Source of the DNA: Clostridia bacterium
GTDB taxonomy: Bacteria > Bacillota > Clostridia > RUG12999
DNA: 64,000 bases
NCBI GenBank assembly: GCA_017396395.1
Contig: JAFQMF010000017.1
Span: 97,010 to 161,009, forward strand
Direction of reading: 5' to 3'
Made by a program: the position numbers and the translations under genes. How positions within the stretch are numbered: the stretch's first letter is position 1; every line of letters begins with the position of its first letter. Of the stretch, positions 23,485-32,084 are shown piece by piece. The notes under the pieces are model-generated. The model ran no database searches and was not told where the DNA came from. It saw nothing but the letters and a program-made list of their open reading frames with translations.

Positions 23485-25941
23485 CTAGTTTATTGATATA
23501 ACTTTATATCCTGCCCCTTCAATAACATTCTTTAACTGGTTATTTGTCATATCTTCCATACAGGTAACTACTGCCTTGCCCCCATCTTCAAGAGAAACAG
23601 TGGCAGTTACCCCCTGAATTTCATTTAATAGTTTTTCTACCCTTCCTGTACAGTGACTGCACATCATTCCTTCAATTTTAATTACCTTTGTCATTTTCTT
23701 TTCTCCTTTTTTCTCTTTACCGAAAAATCTTAATCTAAGTGCATTTGATACTACAAAAAGACTGGATAAACTCATAGCCAGTGATGCTACCATAGGATTC
23801 AAAGAAATTCCCAGTCCCGACAACATACCGGCTGATAAAGGTATTGCCAATATGTTATAGAAAAATGCCCAGAACAGATTTTCCTTAATATTTTTAATAA
23901 CCGCTTTACTTAAATCAATCGCCTTAATGCTGTCTGCGAAATTGCCGTGCATCAGCACCACATCCGCTGAATCTATAGCTATGTCACTTCCCTTTCCTAT
24001 GGCTATACCCACATCTGCTCTTGCTAAAGCGGGAGCATCATTTATGCCATCACCTATCATAGCAACAGGCTTCCCTTTTGTCATAAGCTCTCTTATAACC
24101 TGTTCCTTTTCGTCAGGTTTTACCTGTGCAATTACTTTTTCAATTCCTGCCTTTTTTGCTACAGCATTCGCAGTAACCTTGTTATCTCCTGTAAGCATTA
24201 TAAGCTCTATTCCTCGTTTTCTAAGCTGTGACCACGCTGTCATTCCCCCCTCACGGAAGGTATCGCTTATTCCAATAAGTCCCAGATATTTTCCTTCTTT
24301 TGCAACATATAATACTGTTTTACCCTCCAGTGCCATAAGGGTATCTTCCTGAAACTGAATTTTTTCTTCTCTTAAAAGCTCACCGCTTCCTATTATCACA
24401 GCTTCCCCATTGATTTTCCCTTTAATTCCCAGACCTTTAATCTGAGTAAAATCCTCTACCTGTAAAAGGACAGCTCCTTCTGCTTTTTTCATTATCGCCG
24501 CCGCTAAAGGATGCTCTGATTTTTGCTCCAAAGATGCAGCTAATAACAGTAATTCATTTTCTTGTGTTTCTGGCTGAGTTAATATATCCGTAACTTGTGG
24601 CTGACCTTTGGTTAGAGTTCCGGTTTTGTCGGTAACAATTGTTTTTACATTATGAAGTGTTTCAAGTGCCACAGCATTTTTAAATAGTATTCCCTTTTGT
24701 GCACCCCTTCCCATACCTGCCATAATAGCAGTAGGGGTAGCAAGCCCTAAGGCACAAGGACAGGATATTACCAAAACGGATATGGCATATTTAAGTGCTT
24801 GCCCAACCTCATTTGCAAGAACCATCCATACTATAAAGGTAATAAGGGAAATGCTCATTACTATCGGCACAAATACTCCGCACACCTTGTCTGCCAGTCT
24901 AGCAACAGGTGCTTTCGAGCCTGAAGCATCCTGTACCAGTTTTATTATTTTTGAAAAAAGTGTATCCTCACCTACAGCCTGTGCCCTGTAGGTTAAATAT
25001 CCTGATAAAAGAGTCGTTGCTCCTGTAACCTTTCCGTCCTTTTCTTTATATACAGGAATACTTTCCCCGGTAATGGCACTTTCATCACAGCTTCCATTTC
25101 CTGATAGAACAATTCCGTCACAGGGAATTTTTTCCCCTGCCTTTACTGCAACAACATCTCCTTTTACAATACTGCTTGCAGAAATTACCATTTCTTTTCC
25201 CTCACGTATAACAGTTGCATTTTGAGGAGATAGCTTTATAAGTGCCTTTACTGCATCGGAGGTATGCTCCTTTGCCCTTTGTTCCAAATATTTGCCTACC
25301 GTAATCAAAGTAAGTATCATAGCTGAGGATTCAAAATATAAATTTGAAGAAAGATTCTTTGCTATATAAAAGTCCCCTCTTGAACAGGATATACAAATGG
25401 CATACATTGCATATACTCCATAAACAAACGCAGCCATAGACCCTGTGGCTACGAGGGTATCCATATTAGGGGCTTTATGAGCAAGGGCAGTAAACCCTTT
25501 TTTAAAGAAGTTAAAATTTATAAATATCACGGGTATGGTAAGCAGAAATTGGGTAAGCACGAAAGCAGGCAGGTATTCATTTGTGTGAAAAAAATTTGTC
25601 CCTGGCAACCCTGCCATATGCCCCATAGCGATATACATTAAAGGAACCAGAAAACATACTGATAAAATCAAACGAAGCTTTACATTACTTGCTTCTCTTT
25701 TTTGTCCTGCTTCCTGTTTTTTATTTCCTAAAATACTTGCTCCGTATCCGCCTTTTTCCACTGCCTGTATAATTTTTTCAGCAGTAGCAGGAAAATCAAA
25801 AACCACCTTCATATTATTATTTAAAAGGTTTACCTGTACATCCTTAACTCCTTCAAGGTTTTTTACGCTTTTCTCCACAAAAGCAGAGCAGGCTGAACAG
25901 GTCATTCCTGTTACATTGAAAACTTGTTTTGTTTCTGCCAT
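23485..25941 (-). CDS. copA: Copper-translocating P1B-type ATPase with N- and C-terminal metal-binding domains
   Basis: Exports Cu(I) across the cytoplasmic membrane at the expense of ATP. Heavy-metal-associated domain 1 (residues 1-70) carries GMTCSACS. Six to eight transmembrane helices follow, with the CPC metal site in ISCPCALGLATPTA (about 393-406). The phosphorylation site is DKTGTLT (about 435), then MLTGDN and MIGDGINDAPALARADVGIAIG. Unusually, the C-terminus (about 748-818) holds a second heavy-metal domain with GMMCSHCTGRVEK, resembling a CopZ chaperone joined after residues GEKK. An internal ATG (MTKVIKIEG) could in principle also produce the chaperone domain separately. A strong ribosome site GGAAAGGAG precedes the ATG. 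Confidence 0.93.
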   Translation of the reverse strand: MAETKQVFNVTGMTCSACSAFVEKSVKNLEGVKDVQVNLLNNNMKVVFDFPATAEKIIQAVEKGGYGASILGNKKQEAGQKREASNVKLRLILSVCFLVPLMYIAMGHMAGLPGTNFFHTNEYLPAFVLTQFLLTIPVIFINFNFFKKGFTALAHKAPNMDTLVATGSMAAFVYGVYAMYAICISCSRGDFYIAKNLSSNLYFESSAMILTLITVGKYLEQRAKEHTSDAVKALIKLSPQNATVIREGKEMVISASSIVKGDVVAVKAGEKIPCDGIVLSGNGSCDESAITGESIPVYKEKDGKVTGATTLLSGYLTYRAQAVGEDTLFSKIIKLVQDASGSKAPVARLADKVCGVFVPIVMSISLITFIVWMVLANEVGQALKYAISVLVISCPCALGLATPTAIMAGMGRGAQKGILFKNAVALETLHNVKTIVTDKTGTLTKGQPQVTDILTQPETQENELLLLAASLEQKSEHPLAAAIMKKAEGAVLLQVEDFTQIKGLGIKGKINGEAVIIGSGELLREEKIQFQEDTLMALEGKTVLYVAKEGKYLGLIGISDTFREGGMTAWSQLRKRGIELIMLTGDNKVTANAVAKKAGIEKVIAQVKPDEKEQVIRELMTKGKPVAMIGDGINDAPALARADVGIAIGKGSDIAIDSADVVLMHGNFADSIKAIDLSKAVIKNIKENLFWAFFYNILAIPLSAGMLSGLGISLNPMVASLAMSLSSLFVVSNALRLRFFGKEKKGEKKMTKVIKIEGMMCSHCTGRVEKLLNEIQGVTATVSLEDGGKAVVTCMEDMTNNQLKNVIEGAGYKVISIN

Positions 25942-26048
25942 ATAAATTTACTCCTTTCCTCCCTATTTATAATTTATTATAATAAAGACTAAGAGATTTA
26001 TATTCCAATCATTTATTGACATACATTTTTTATAATTGTTGGATGTTT

Positions 26049-26504
26049 TTATTTACTGTCTATATACTTCAAAAGACCCTTGCATCCTTGTAACACATCT
26101 TTGTATGTTGTATCAAAATTGCCTGTGTACCACGGATCGGCAACATCTCTGTGGGAATCGGCAAACTCAAGTAATTTATATACTTTTTTCTCTTTGTCAT
26201 CTCCTACAATCCGTAAGGTGTTACGCACATTCATCTTATCCATACAAATTAAATAATCATATTTTTCATAATCAGACTTTTCCAAATGTATGGCACGCTT
26301 ATGTGAATAGGATATTCCCAGACCATCTAAAATTTTTGCTGTTCCGTAATGAACAGGATTTCCTATCTCCTCATAGCTGGTAGCGGCAGAAGCCACATAA
26401 AACTCATCGCTTCTGCCTGATTTTTCCACCATATCTTTAAAAACAAATTCTGCCATAGGGCTACGACATATATTCCCGTGGCATATAAATAAAATACTAA
26501 TCAT
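26049..26504 (-). CDS. Low-molecular-weight protein-tyrosine phosphatase
   Basis: Cytoplasmic phosphatase with the P-loop CHGNICRS (C-x5-R-S, residues 8-15) and the general-acid loop ADPWYTGNF (about 122-130), both diagnostic. The 151 residues match the family. Likely substrates are phosphotyrosine proteins such as bacterial tyrosine kinases or arginine-phosphate proteins (YwlE type). The residue after the catalytic Cys-x4 is Ile (CHGNICRS), as in tyrosine-specific members, rather than the Thr used by the arginine phosphatase YwlE; this favours tyrosine. It is a single gene with no kinase nearby. Confidence 0.92.
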   Translation of the reverse strand: MISILFICHGNICRSPMAEFVFKDMVEKSGRSDEFYVASAATSYEEIGNPVHYGTAKILDGLGISYSHKRAIHLEKSDYEKYDYLICMDKMNVRNTLRIVGDDKEKKVYKLLEFADSHRDVADPWYTGNFDTTYKDVLQGCKGLLKYIDSK

Positions 26505-26593
26505 AAAGCTATCTCCATTATTTTGTAATTTTCAACAGTATTCAACATCATTAGACTTTTGTCAAGACTGGGATAAAAATTTTTGTTTTTCTC

Positions 26594-26621
26594 AAAGCCT
26601 TCCCCTTAAGGAGAAGGCTTT
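26594..26621. repeat. Short hairpin (palindromic intergenic unit)
   Basis: AAAGCCTTCCCC and GGAGAAGGCTTT form an imperfect 11-12 bp stem. It lies between divergent genes where no terminator is needed, so it is more likely part of an intergenic repeat than a transcription stop. Confidence 0.45.
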
Positions 26622-26680
26622 ATAATTTTTATCCCTAACATCTTAAACGTTAAAATTAATGAACGATTTAGATGCCGCCA

Positions 26681-26808
26681 CTTATTTATGAATTGAATTG
26701 CCTTTATGCACCGATAGGTGCAATTTATAAGTGCAAGCTCAATTCATGAAACTTCAAGTTTCAAATCATGCCAAAGGCAATTCATTGAGTTTGCTTTGCG
26801 AACTCATT
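26681..26808. repeat. Chain of small hairpins separated by ATTCATGA-like links
   Basis: Successive short inverted repeats (GCACCGATAGGTGC, GAAACTTCAAGTTTC, GCCAAAGGC, GAGTTTGCTTTGCGAACTC) are joined by variants of TGAATTG/AATTCATGA, and the outer pieces GAATTGCC and GGCAATTC also pair. This architecture resembles intergenic hairpin-chain repeats of clostridial genomes. There is no reading frame. The 13-mer GAACGATTTAGAT just upstream (26661-26673) also occurs at 20774-20786, beside the other palindromic repeat. Confidence 0.5.
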
Positions 26809-26841
26809 CTATCATAAAATTCGAAAAAAAACAAGCATTTC

Positions 26842-26870
26842 TTGACTTTGCATTTAAAAAGTGGTATAAT
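26842..26870 (+). promoter_or_regulatory. Sigma-A promoter of tsaD
   Basis: TTGACT (26842-26847), a 17-base spacer and TATAAT (26865-26870), 31 bases before the tsaD start codon. Confidence 0.8.
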
Positions 26871-26901
26871 TCTACAGACTAAAAAGAAAGGATGGGAGTA
26901 A

Positions 26902-27918
26902 ATGAGTAAGCTTATTCTTGGAATTGAAAGCTCCTGTGACGAAACTGCGGCAAGTGTTGTACAAGACGGTAAAGAAATACTTTCCAATGTAATTTCTTCA
27001 CAGATTGATATACATACTCTCTATGGGGGTGTTGTACCTGAAATTGCTTCAAGAAAACATACCGAAGCTATTTCCCATGTAGTAAACTCTGCTTTAAAAG
27101 AGGCAAATTGTACTCTCTCTGACCTTTCTGCTATTGCTGTAACTGCAGGTCCCGGACTTGTAGGAGCACTGCTTGTTGGAGTTTCTTTTGCAAAATCCCT
27201 TGCCTACAGTGCAAATCTCCCTCTTGTGCCGGTGCATCATATTGAAGGGCATATTGCAGCAAACTATCTTGCACATCCGGATTTAAAACCCCCTTTTATA
27301 TGTCTTGTTGCATCCGGTGGACATAGTCATATTGTATATGCAAAAGACTATCTGGAATTTGAAATTATGGGTAGAACAAGAGATGATGCTGCAGGAGAAG
27401 CTTATGACAAAATTGCCCGTATTTTACATCTTGGATATCCGGGAGGGCCGAAAATAGATAAGCTTGCAAAAGAAGGAAACGGCAACAGTATGCAGTTTCC
27501 AAAAGTGCATTTTAAAGAAAATCTGGATTTCAGCTTCAGCGGAGTTAAAACTGCCGTTATGAATTATGTGCATAATATGGAGCAAAAGGGAGAAAAAATA
27601 AATGAGGCAGATGTTGCAGCCTCTTTTCAGGAAGCTGTAGTAGGAATACTTGTTGAAAATACAATTTCTGCAGCCAAAGAAAAAAATATCACCACTATCT
27701 GCATGGCAGGCGGTGTTGCCTCCAACTCACGGCTTCGTAAAAAAATGGAACAGGAAACTAAAAAAAGAGGTATTTCCCTTTATTATCCTCAGCCCATTCT
27801 TTGTACTGACAATGGTGCTATGATTGCCGCTGCAGGATACTATGAATTTATAAGTGGTAAAGTGTCAGCCCTTGACCTTAATGCACGTCCTACTATCAAA
27901 CTCGGAGAAAAACTGTAA
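26902..27918 (+). CDS. tsaD: tRNA N6-threonylcarbamoyladenosine transferase TsaD
   Basis: Transfers the threonylcarbamoyl group to A37 of ANN-decoding tRNAs, working with TsaB and TsaE. The 338 residues are complete. [12 protein letters not shown] is at residues 8-19, and the metal-binding His pair lies in [11 protein letters not shown] (about 110-120). The ATP-binding GGHSHIV (about 134) and the C-terminal [12 protein letters not shown] (about 266) are the Kae1/Qri7 signatures. A GAAAGGATGGGAG ribosome site precedes the ATG. The usual tsaE-tsaB-rimI neighbours are absent here, so it is transcribed alone just ahead of a tRNA cluster. Confidence 0.96.
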   Translation: MSKLILGIESSCDETAASVVQDGKEILSNVISSQIDIHTLYGGVVPEIASRKHTEAISHVVNSALKEANCTLSDLSAIAVTAGPGLVGALLVGVSFAKSLAYSANLPLVPVHHIEGHIAANYLAHPDLKPPFICLVASGGHSHIVYAKDYLEFEIMGRTRDDAAGEAYDKIARILHLGYPGGPKIDKLAKEGNGNSMQFPKVHFKENLDFSFSGVKTAVMNYVHNMEQKGEKINEADVAASFQEAVVGILVENTISAAKEKNITTICMAGGVASNSRLRKKMEQETKKRGISLYYPQPILCTDNGAMIAAAGYYEFISGKVSALDLNARPTIKLGEKL

Positions 27919-27945
27919 AATAATTTATATTTTTTTAAAAAAGTC

Positions 27946-27974
27946 TTGACAAAGCTTTAAAATGGTGGTATAAT
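27946..27974 (+). promoter_or_regulatory. Sigma-A promoter of the five-tRNA cluster
   Basis: TTGACA (27946-27951), a 17-base spacer and TATAAT (27969-27974), about 40 bases before tRNA-Gly. A consensus promoter of this strength is expected for stable RNA genes. Confidence 0.88.
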
Positions 27975-28014
27975 AGTTCAGTCAAGTGAGCGCGAGAGCG
28001 GTTGCAAGTTAGAT

Positions 28015-28088
28015 GCGGGTGTAGTTCAATGGTAGAATCTCAGCCTTCCAAGCTGATTGCGTGGGTTCGATTCCCATCACCCGCTCCA
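28015..28088 (+). tRNA. tRNA-Gly (TCC)
   Basis: Cloverleaf with acceptor GCGGGTG/CACCCGC, the TCAGC-CTTCCAA-GCTGA anticodon arm, T-loop GGTTCGATTC and encoded CCA. Anticodon TCC reads GGA/GGG glycine codons. First gene of the array. Confidence 0.95.
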
Positions 28089-28091
28089 CAT

Positions 28092-28168
<77 letters not shown>

Positions 28169-28183
28169 TTATCTTGGCATATG

Positions 28184-28260
28184 GTGGGTATAGTTCAGTT
28201 GGTTAGAGCGCTAGTTTGTGGCACTAGAGGTCGTCGGTTCGAATCCGACTATCCACCCCA
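28184..28260 (+). tRNA. tRNA-His (GTG)
   Basis: Acceptor GTGGGTA/TATCCAC, anticodon loop TTGTGGC with GTG, discriminator C and encoded CCA. The G at 28183 provides the extra G(-1) that histidyl-tRNA synthetase requires, so the mature 5' end is probably 28183. Confidence 0.95.
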
Positions 28261-28273
28261 TTTTATTTTATAA

Positions 28274-28349
28274 TGGGATGTCGCCAAGGGGTAAGGCACC
28301 AGACTTTGACTCTGGCATTTCGTAGGTTCAAATCCTGCCATCCCAGCCA
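28274..28349 (+). tRNA. tRNA-Gln (TTG)
   Basis: Acceptor TGGGATG/CATCCCA (a U-A first pair, typical of glutamine tRNAs), anticodon loop CTTTGAC with TTG, T-loop GGTTCAAATCC and encoded CCA. Confidence 0.95.
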
Positions 28350-28402
28350 TTGTTTATTATGGCGGGCATAGGAAAATGAGCCTGCTTAATATAATTTAAT
28401 AT

Positions 28403-28479
28403 GGGCCATTAGCTCAGAAGGCTAGAGCACCTGCCTTTTAAGCAGGGTGTCCGGAGTTCGAATCTCCGATGGCTCACCA
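28403..28479 (+). tRNA. tRNA-Lys (TTT)
   Basis: Acceptor GGGCCAT/ATGGCTC (one G-T pair), anticodon loop CTTTTAA with TTT, T-loop AGTTCGAATCT and encoded CCA. Last gene of the array. The 3' half of such tRNAs is a common integrase attachment site, and a mobile-element remnant follows within 150 bases. Confidence 0.95.
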
Positions 28480-28519
28480 AAAAATCCCTCGAACCGCGTG
28501 GTTAAGGGATTTTTTATTT
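28479..28519 (+). terminator. Terminator of the tRNA operon
   Basis: AAAAAATCCCT pairs with AGGGATTTTTT across a loop that itself contains AACC/GGTT, followed by a T-rich tail. It lies immediately after the CCA of tRNA-Lys. Confidence 0.85.
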
Positions 28520-28593
28520 TTTATTCCTTGTTGCAAAAATACTTAATTTTATGCAAAAATAAGCATTGATGGTTGTCAAAAAGTTGTCAGCAT

Positions 28594-28625
28594 AAAAGAG
28601 CGGAGAAAAATTTCTCCGCTCTTTT
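28594..28625 (-). terminator. Terminator after the phage-type remnant (bidirectional)
   Basis: AAAAGAGCGGAGAAA pairs perfectly with TTTCTCCGCTCTTTT over a 2-base loop. The A- and T-runs on both sides allow termination from either direction; for the minus-strand genes it lies 4 bases past the stop codon. Confidence 0.8.
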
Positions 28626-28628
28626 TGT

Positions 28629-28871
28629 TTAATCCTTTATCTTATTCACCAATTTATAATATCCCCAATAAAGAGAACTGTTGTTTTTCTTTGTTTCTTC
28701 AAGAGCAGATATAAAGCTCTTAAAATCATTTATCGGGAAATAAGTATGGTTTAGTTCCCAGGTTATCTCGTCAGCTTCAGAAAGTATTTGTTTTTCAAGG
28801 TCAAAGCCTTCAACAACACCCTTTGCTATAGCCTCGTTAACATCGGCTGCACGATTAATATATAATCTCAT
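28629..28871 (-). CDS. Small protein of unknown function, coupled to the polyvalent-protein remnant
   Basis: 80 residues, no signal or membrane segment, no recognised family. The ATG overlaps the upstream stop as ATGA, the pattern of translational coupling. Reading the same frame upstream of the ATG continues sensibly (CGIDDPDDMRLYINRAADVNEAI), so the break may instead be a frameshift that split a longer protein; both readings are possible. It carries the motif ADVNEAIAKGVVEGFDLEKQI and aromatic-rich HTYFPINDF. It lies inside the mobile-element-derived stretch between tRNA-Lys and dinB. Confidence 0.55.
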   Translation of the reverse strand: MRLYINRAADVNEAIAKGVVEGFDLEKQILSEADEITWELNHTYFPINDFKSFISALEETKKNNSSLYWGYYKLVNKIKD

Positions 28872-31800
28872 ATCGTCAGGGTCATCAATACCGCAAGAGA
28901 AGAGTACTCAACAAAAGTGTTTTGCACTATTTCAGCTGCAATTTCTTCTGTTTTTGAGATAAGGTTACGATAAGTTCTGTCGATTTCTTTAAGAGCTTTG
29001 TCAGTATCTTTTGCCCTACTCAGCTTAGCATACTGTTCTGAATAGATATGTTTTAAACTATAGATATCTTTAAAAACCGCAAGTATTTCATCGTTGCTCA
29101 TTTCTCCCCTATAATCTTTTATATATTGCTTTGTTGCATCTTTCAAGCTTTTTATATCTGGAATCGGAGAAGTGGTAAGCTTTAGCTGATTTTTAAAATA
29201 TTCTGCCCTTTTACGCTCTGCTTCAAATTCTTTACTGGTATAAGTAAGTTTATACTCAACTCCTGTAGAAATATCTTCTGATACCCCACTGTTTATTTCA
29301 TCAATAAGCTTGATATCTTCCGATAACATTAAGCGTTCATCAGGTGTATATTCTTCTCCGTCTTGCATATAATTACTATTGGCAGTATTTTCACTCTTGA
29401 CTTTTGGGCCAGGTTGTGATATACTCCAATTAGAGCCAGATGTTTTGGATGTTGACCCGAAGCTATATTTAGCTGTATGGTTGCCAGGCATCTGGCTCTT
29501 ATTTTCTTTAAACTCTATCAAATATTCATACTGTTCTTTCCCTTTATCTCTGATATTGAATACAACATTATACGGAACATCATCAAAAATTATATCGTTT
29601 TCAAACTTATACCAATATTTTACATTTTTATGTGCTTTGTTTTTCGGAGGAATTGTAGTTTGATAACTTTCTTCCCTTTCAACTTTTACAAAGCGGGAAT
29701 CTTGTAATATATCAGCCATATCATACAAAGCATTAACCATTGCCTTTGTATCACTTTCCGTCTTGATATTATCTCCATACAAACTCTTTTTTGCAGTAAA
29801 CTTGTCCCCCTTTACAACTATCTTCTTTACATCAGTTTTAAGTTCTACTGCGCCCAGGTTAAATATAGTGGCTATTCTCTGTTTGAATATTTTTTCTCTT
29901 TCTTCAAAAGGCATATTTTCAGGAAAATCCGATTTATATTTTTTTATTCCTTTTGAATCCGAACCAGCTATATATGTTCGAGAATCTTCTCTTACCTCCA
30001 CATTATTCTCAACCCCGCCGTGTTCTCGTTTCCTTGTTTCTAGAGCCTTGCGGAGCACTACTTCTATATGATACAGGTCCTTCTCAAGCTCTGAGAAGGT
30101 TTTTTTATGTTCGGAACTAAGTTTAACATCTTTTGAAAGGTAAGCTTTTATTTTTGCAAGAAGTTCCTGTGCACCCTGCAATACTTTTGTGGCAATATTT
30201 CTGTCCTCTTTTACAAACTCATCCAAAAGGGTACCGCTATTTATAATTTCACCTATGGCATCACACACCATTTCTTCGGTTACATAATCGGCAATGTATA
30301 TTTCCCCTTTATCTTTAAGAGCAGATTCATACCTTGCCTTTACCTCTTGCCACTGGGCACTCCCTGTACCATAAACTTTTAAACAAATATGAGCAAGTTT
30401 ATTAAAACTTTCTGCATCGGTACTTCTTATGCTATGGATAACCTCGTGAATTGCCGCCCACATCAAAGGTTTATCAGAAGAAAGGTTTATTTGTATAATA
30501 CCTTTGCTGTCTGATATTTTTGCATTGGCTTTTCCCCCCAGGCTATTTGTCAGACTGTCTTTCAGCACAACTTTAAGCCCCATAATCTTCCCTAAGGCAT
30601 CAAGCTTACGGACTGTAGAAAATGCTATTCTTCCTGTGCGAACAGCTTTTTTGTATGTATCATCCTTTTGTATTCCGCTTTTCTCTCCCCAATATTTCAC
30701 GCTTCGCTTTGCCTCAGCATCGTTTTGACCTGCAAAATAGTATTCTTTTTGAGCAAGTCTTAATAAGGGGTTGTTGCTTCCTTCTACACTTTCAAAAGCC
30801 TGTCCGTTCATACCTGCAGCATAGTATAAAGCAAACTCTGTTCTTGCTGCAAGTGATGCTCTCTCTTTTGAATACCCTGCTTTTTCAAATTGGTATTCAA
30901 CCTCTCCATTATACTTATTATATACAACCTGACCTTGTCTGCCCGCAGAAGAAAGTGTGTTTCGAACTTCTCTCGAACCAAATTCACGAGCTTCTCTCAT
31001 TGTGTTTATTATGGTTTGACTGATTTCTTCGTCTGCGGCTTTGGATTTTCGGGAAATCTCTTCTGCTAAAGTTTCTGTCGAATTATTCTTCTTGACAGAT
31101 GACTCCGAGTGTGGTATACTTCTATCAGAAGACAGAGAAGCAGGAGCCGTTTCGGACGTAAAACCGAAGGATGAAAACTCATCATGAGGTACCTGTGTAA
31201 TGTCTTCTTTATTTTTATTAATATATGATGTTACAACCCACAATTTATTATACTTGTTCTCTGCAGCAGCTACCGCAGCGTAATATGTGCCATTAATTTT
31301 CTTTGAGTATACCAATAGAGGCGACGGCCTGTTGTTGCTTCCTTTAAACTCTTTGCTATATACGACATTTCCTTTTTCATCTCTAAGAACATCTAAATTA
31401 TCATAATTATCAAGAATATATTCCACTCTAGCAACATCTTCAAGATTTGCCATACTGCTGTCATGCTCACCATTTTCTCCATGTCTATTCTCTACATGGT
31501 TAAGAGCATTTGAATTTATCGCATGAATATACCCATCAACATCTGCCCCAAGCAAATTTTTAACATCTTCCGCCTCACGAGAGTTTACTTTACTTAAATT
31601 TATTCTCTCAAAAGGTGCATTTTTATTTTCTCTGAAAAGCTTTGCTTTTTCTAAAATCACGGGGTTTGTAGAATCAATATACTCCTTAAGAACGGTTTGT
31701 TCATTGTATGGATAGTCCTCAAAATCCTTTGACATTTCAATACTGCTTTCTTCTTCAAAGCGTTCTTCTATTTTCTCTGCGGATTTTATGTTCTTTTTCC

Positions 31801-31999
31801 CTTCTTTAAACCCTCTTTCAATGGCGGAAATTGCCTCTTCCATCTCTACACCTAAAGCTTCCGGGTTTGCCTTGTTTAAAATCTCATTAAAACTGCTTTC
31901 GGGGTTTTTACGGCCAAGGTCTTCATAAAATTCAAGTGCTTGGTTATGGTGTATTTTTTTGTTTAATTGTTCAGCTGAAATAATTCCATCATCAACCAA
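28868..31999 (-). CDS. Remnant of phage/ICE large polyvalent protein (MuF-C, zincin-like and LPD3-like regions), N-terminus truncated
   Basis: A 1043-codon frame whose nominal TTG start has no ribosome site. The coding pattern extends a few codons upstream (GSLAATLVDDG) to a TAA, so the true N-terminus has been lost by deletion. Residues about 225-265 (PSPLLVYSKKINGTYYAAVAA, KLWVVTSYINK) match the phage MuF C-terminal type domain. About 515-530 hold a metalloprotease-like HExxH (AAIHEVIHSIR). About 705-870 (PFEEREKIFKQRIATIFNLG onward, ending LMLSEDI) look like large polyvalent-associated domain 3. Such proteins are injected or transferred by phages and conjugative elements. No other phage gene is adjacent. 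Confidence 0.7.
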   Translation of the reverse strand: MVDDGIISAEQLNKKIHHNQALEFYEDLGRKNPESSFNEILNKANPEALGVEMEEAISAIERGFKEGKKNIKSAEKIEERFEEESSIEMSKDFEDYPYNEQTVLKEYIDSTNPVILEKAKLFRENKNAPFERINLSKVNSREAEDVKNLLGADVDGYIHAINSNALNHVENRHGENGEHDSSMANLEDVARVEYILDNYDNLDVLRDEKGNVVYSKEFKGSNNRPSPLLVYSKKINGTYYAAVAAAENKYNKLWVVTSYINKNKEDITQVPHDEFSSFGFTSETAPASLSSDRSIPHSESSVKKNNSTETLAEEISRKSKAADEEISQTIINTMREAREFGSREVRNTLSSAGRQGQVVYNKYNGEVEYQFEKAGYSKERASLAARTEFALYYAAGMNGQAFESVEGSNNPLLRLAQKEYYFAGQNDAEAKRSVKYWGEKSGIQKDDTYKKAVRTGRIAFSTVRKLDALGKIMGLKVVLKDSLTNSLGGKANAKISDSKGIIQINLSSDKPLMWAAIHEVIHSIRSTDAESFNKLAHICLKVYGTGSAQWQEVKARYESALKDKGEIYIADYVTEEMVCDAIGEIINSGTLLDEFVKEDRNIATKVLQGAQELLAKIKAYLSKDVKLSSEHKKTFSELEKDLYHIEVVLRKALETRKREHGGVENNVEVREDSRTYIAGSDSKGIKKYKSDFPENMPFEEREKIFKQRIATIFNLGAVELKTDVKKIVVKGDKFTAKKSLYGDNIKTESDTKAMVNALYDMADILQDSRFVKVEREESYQTTIPPKNKAHKNVKYWYKFENDIIFDDVPYNVVFNIRDKGKEQYEYLIEFKENKSQMPGNHTAKYSFGSTSKTSGSNWSISQPGPKVKSENTANSNYMQDGEEYTPDERLMLSEDIKLIDEINSGVSEDISTGVEYKLTYTSKEFEAERKRAEYFKNQLKLTTSPIPDIKSLKDATKQYIKDYRGEMSNDEILAVFKDIYSLKHIYSEQYAKLSRAKDTDKALKEIDRTYRNLISKTEEIAAEIVQNTFVEYSSLAVLMTLTI

Positions 32000-32030
32000 A
32001 GTAGCAGCAAGGCTACCTTTTTTTATTTAA

Positions 32031-32060
32031 TTGACATATATCCTTCCCTTATGGTAAAAT
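32031..32060 (+). promoter_or_regulatory. Sigma-A promoter of the dinB-yolD pair
   Basis: TTGACA (32031-32036), an 18-base spacer and TAAAAT (32055-32060), 25 bases before the dinB ATG. It lies exactly at the right border of the mobile-element remnant. No LexA/DinR-type operator (GAAC-N4-GTTC or CGAAC-N4-GTTCG) is visible. Confidence 0.75.
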
Positions 32061-32084
32061 ATAAATAAGGAAAGGAGGAGGAGA

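Noticed and set aside
28480..28628. Attachment-site duplication of the tRNA-Lys 3' end flanking the phage-type remnant
   Set aside because: No second copy of the tRNA 3' end (for example GAGTTCGAATCTCCGATGGC) is present at the right border near 32,020.
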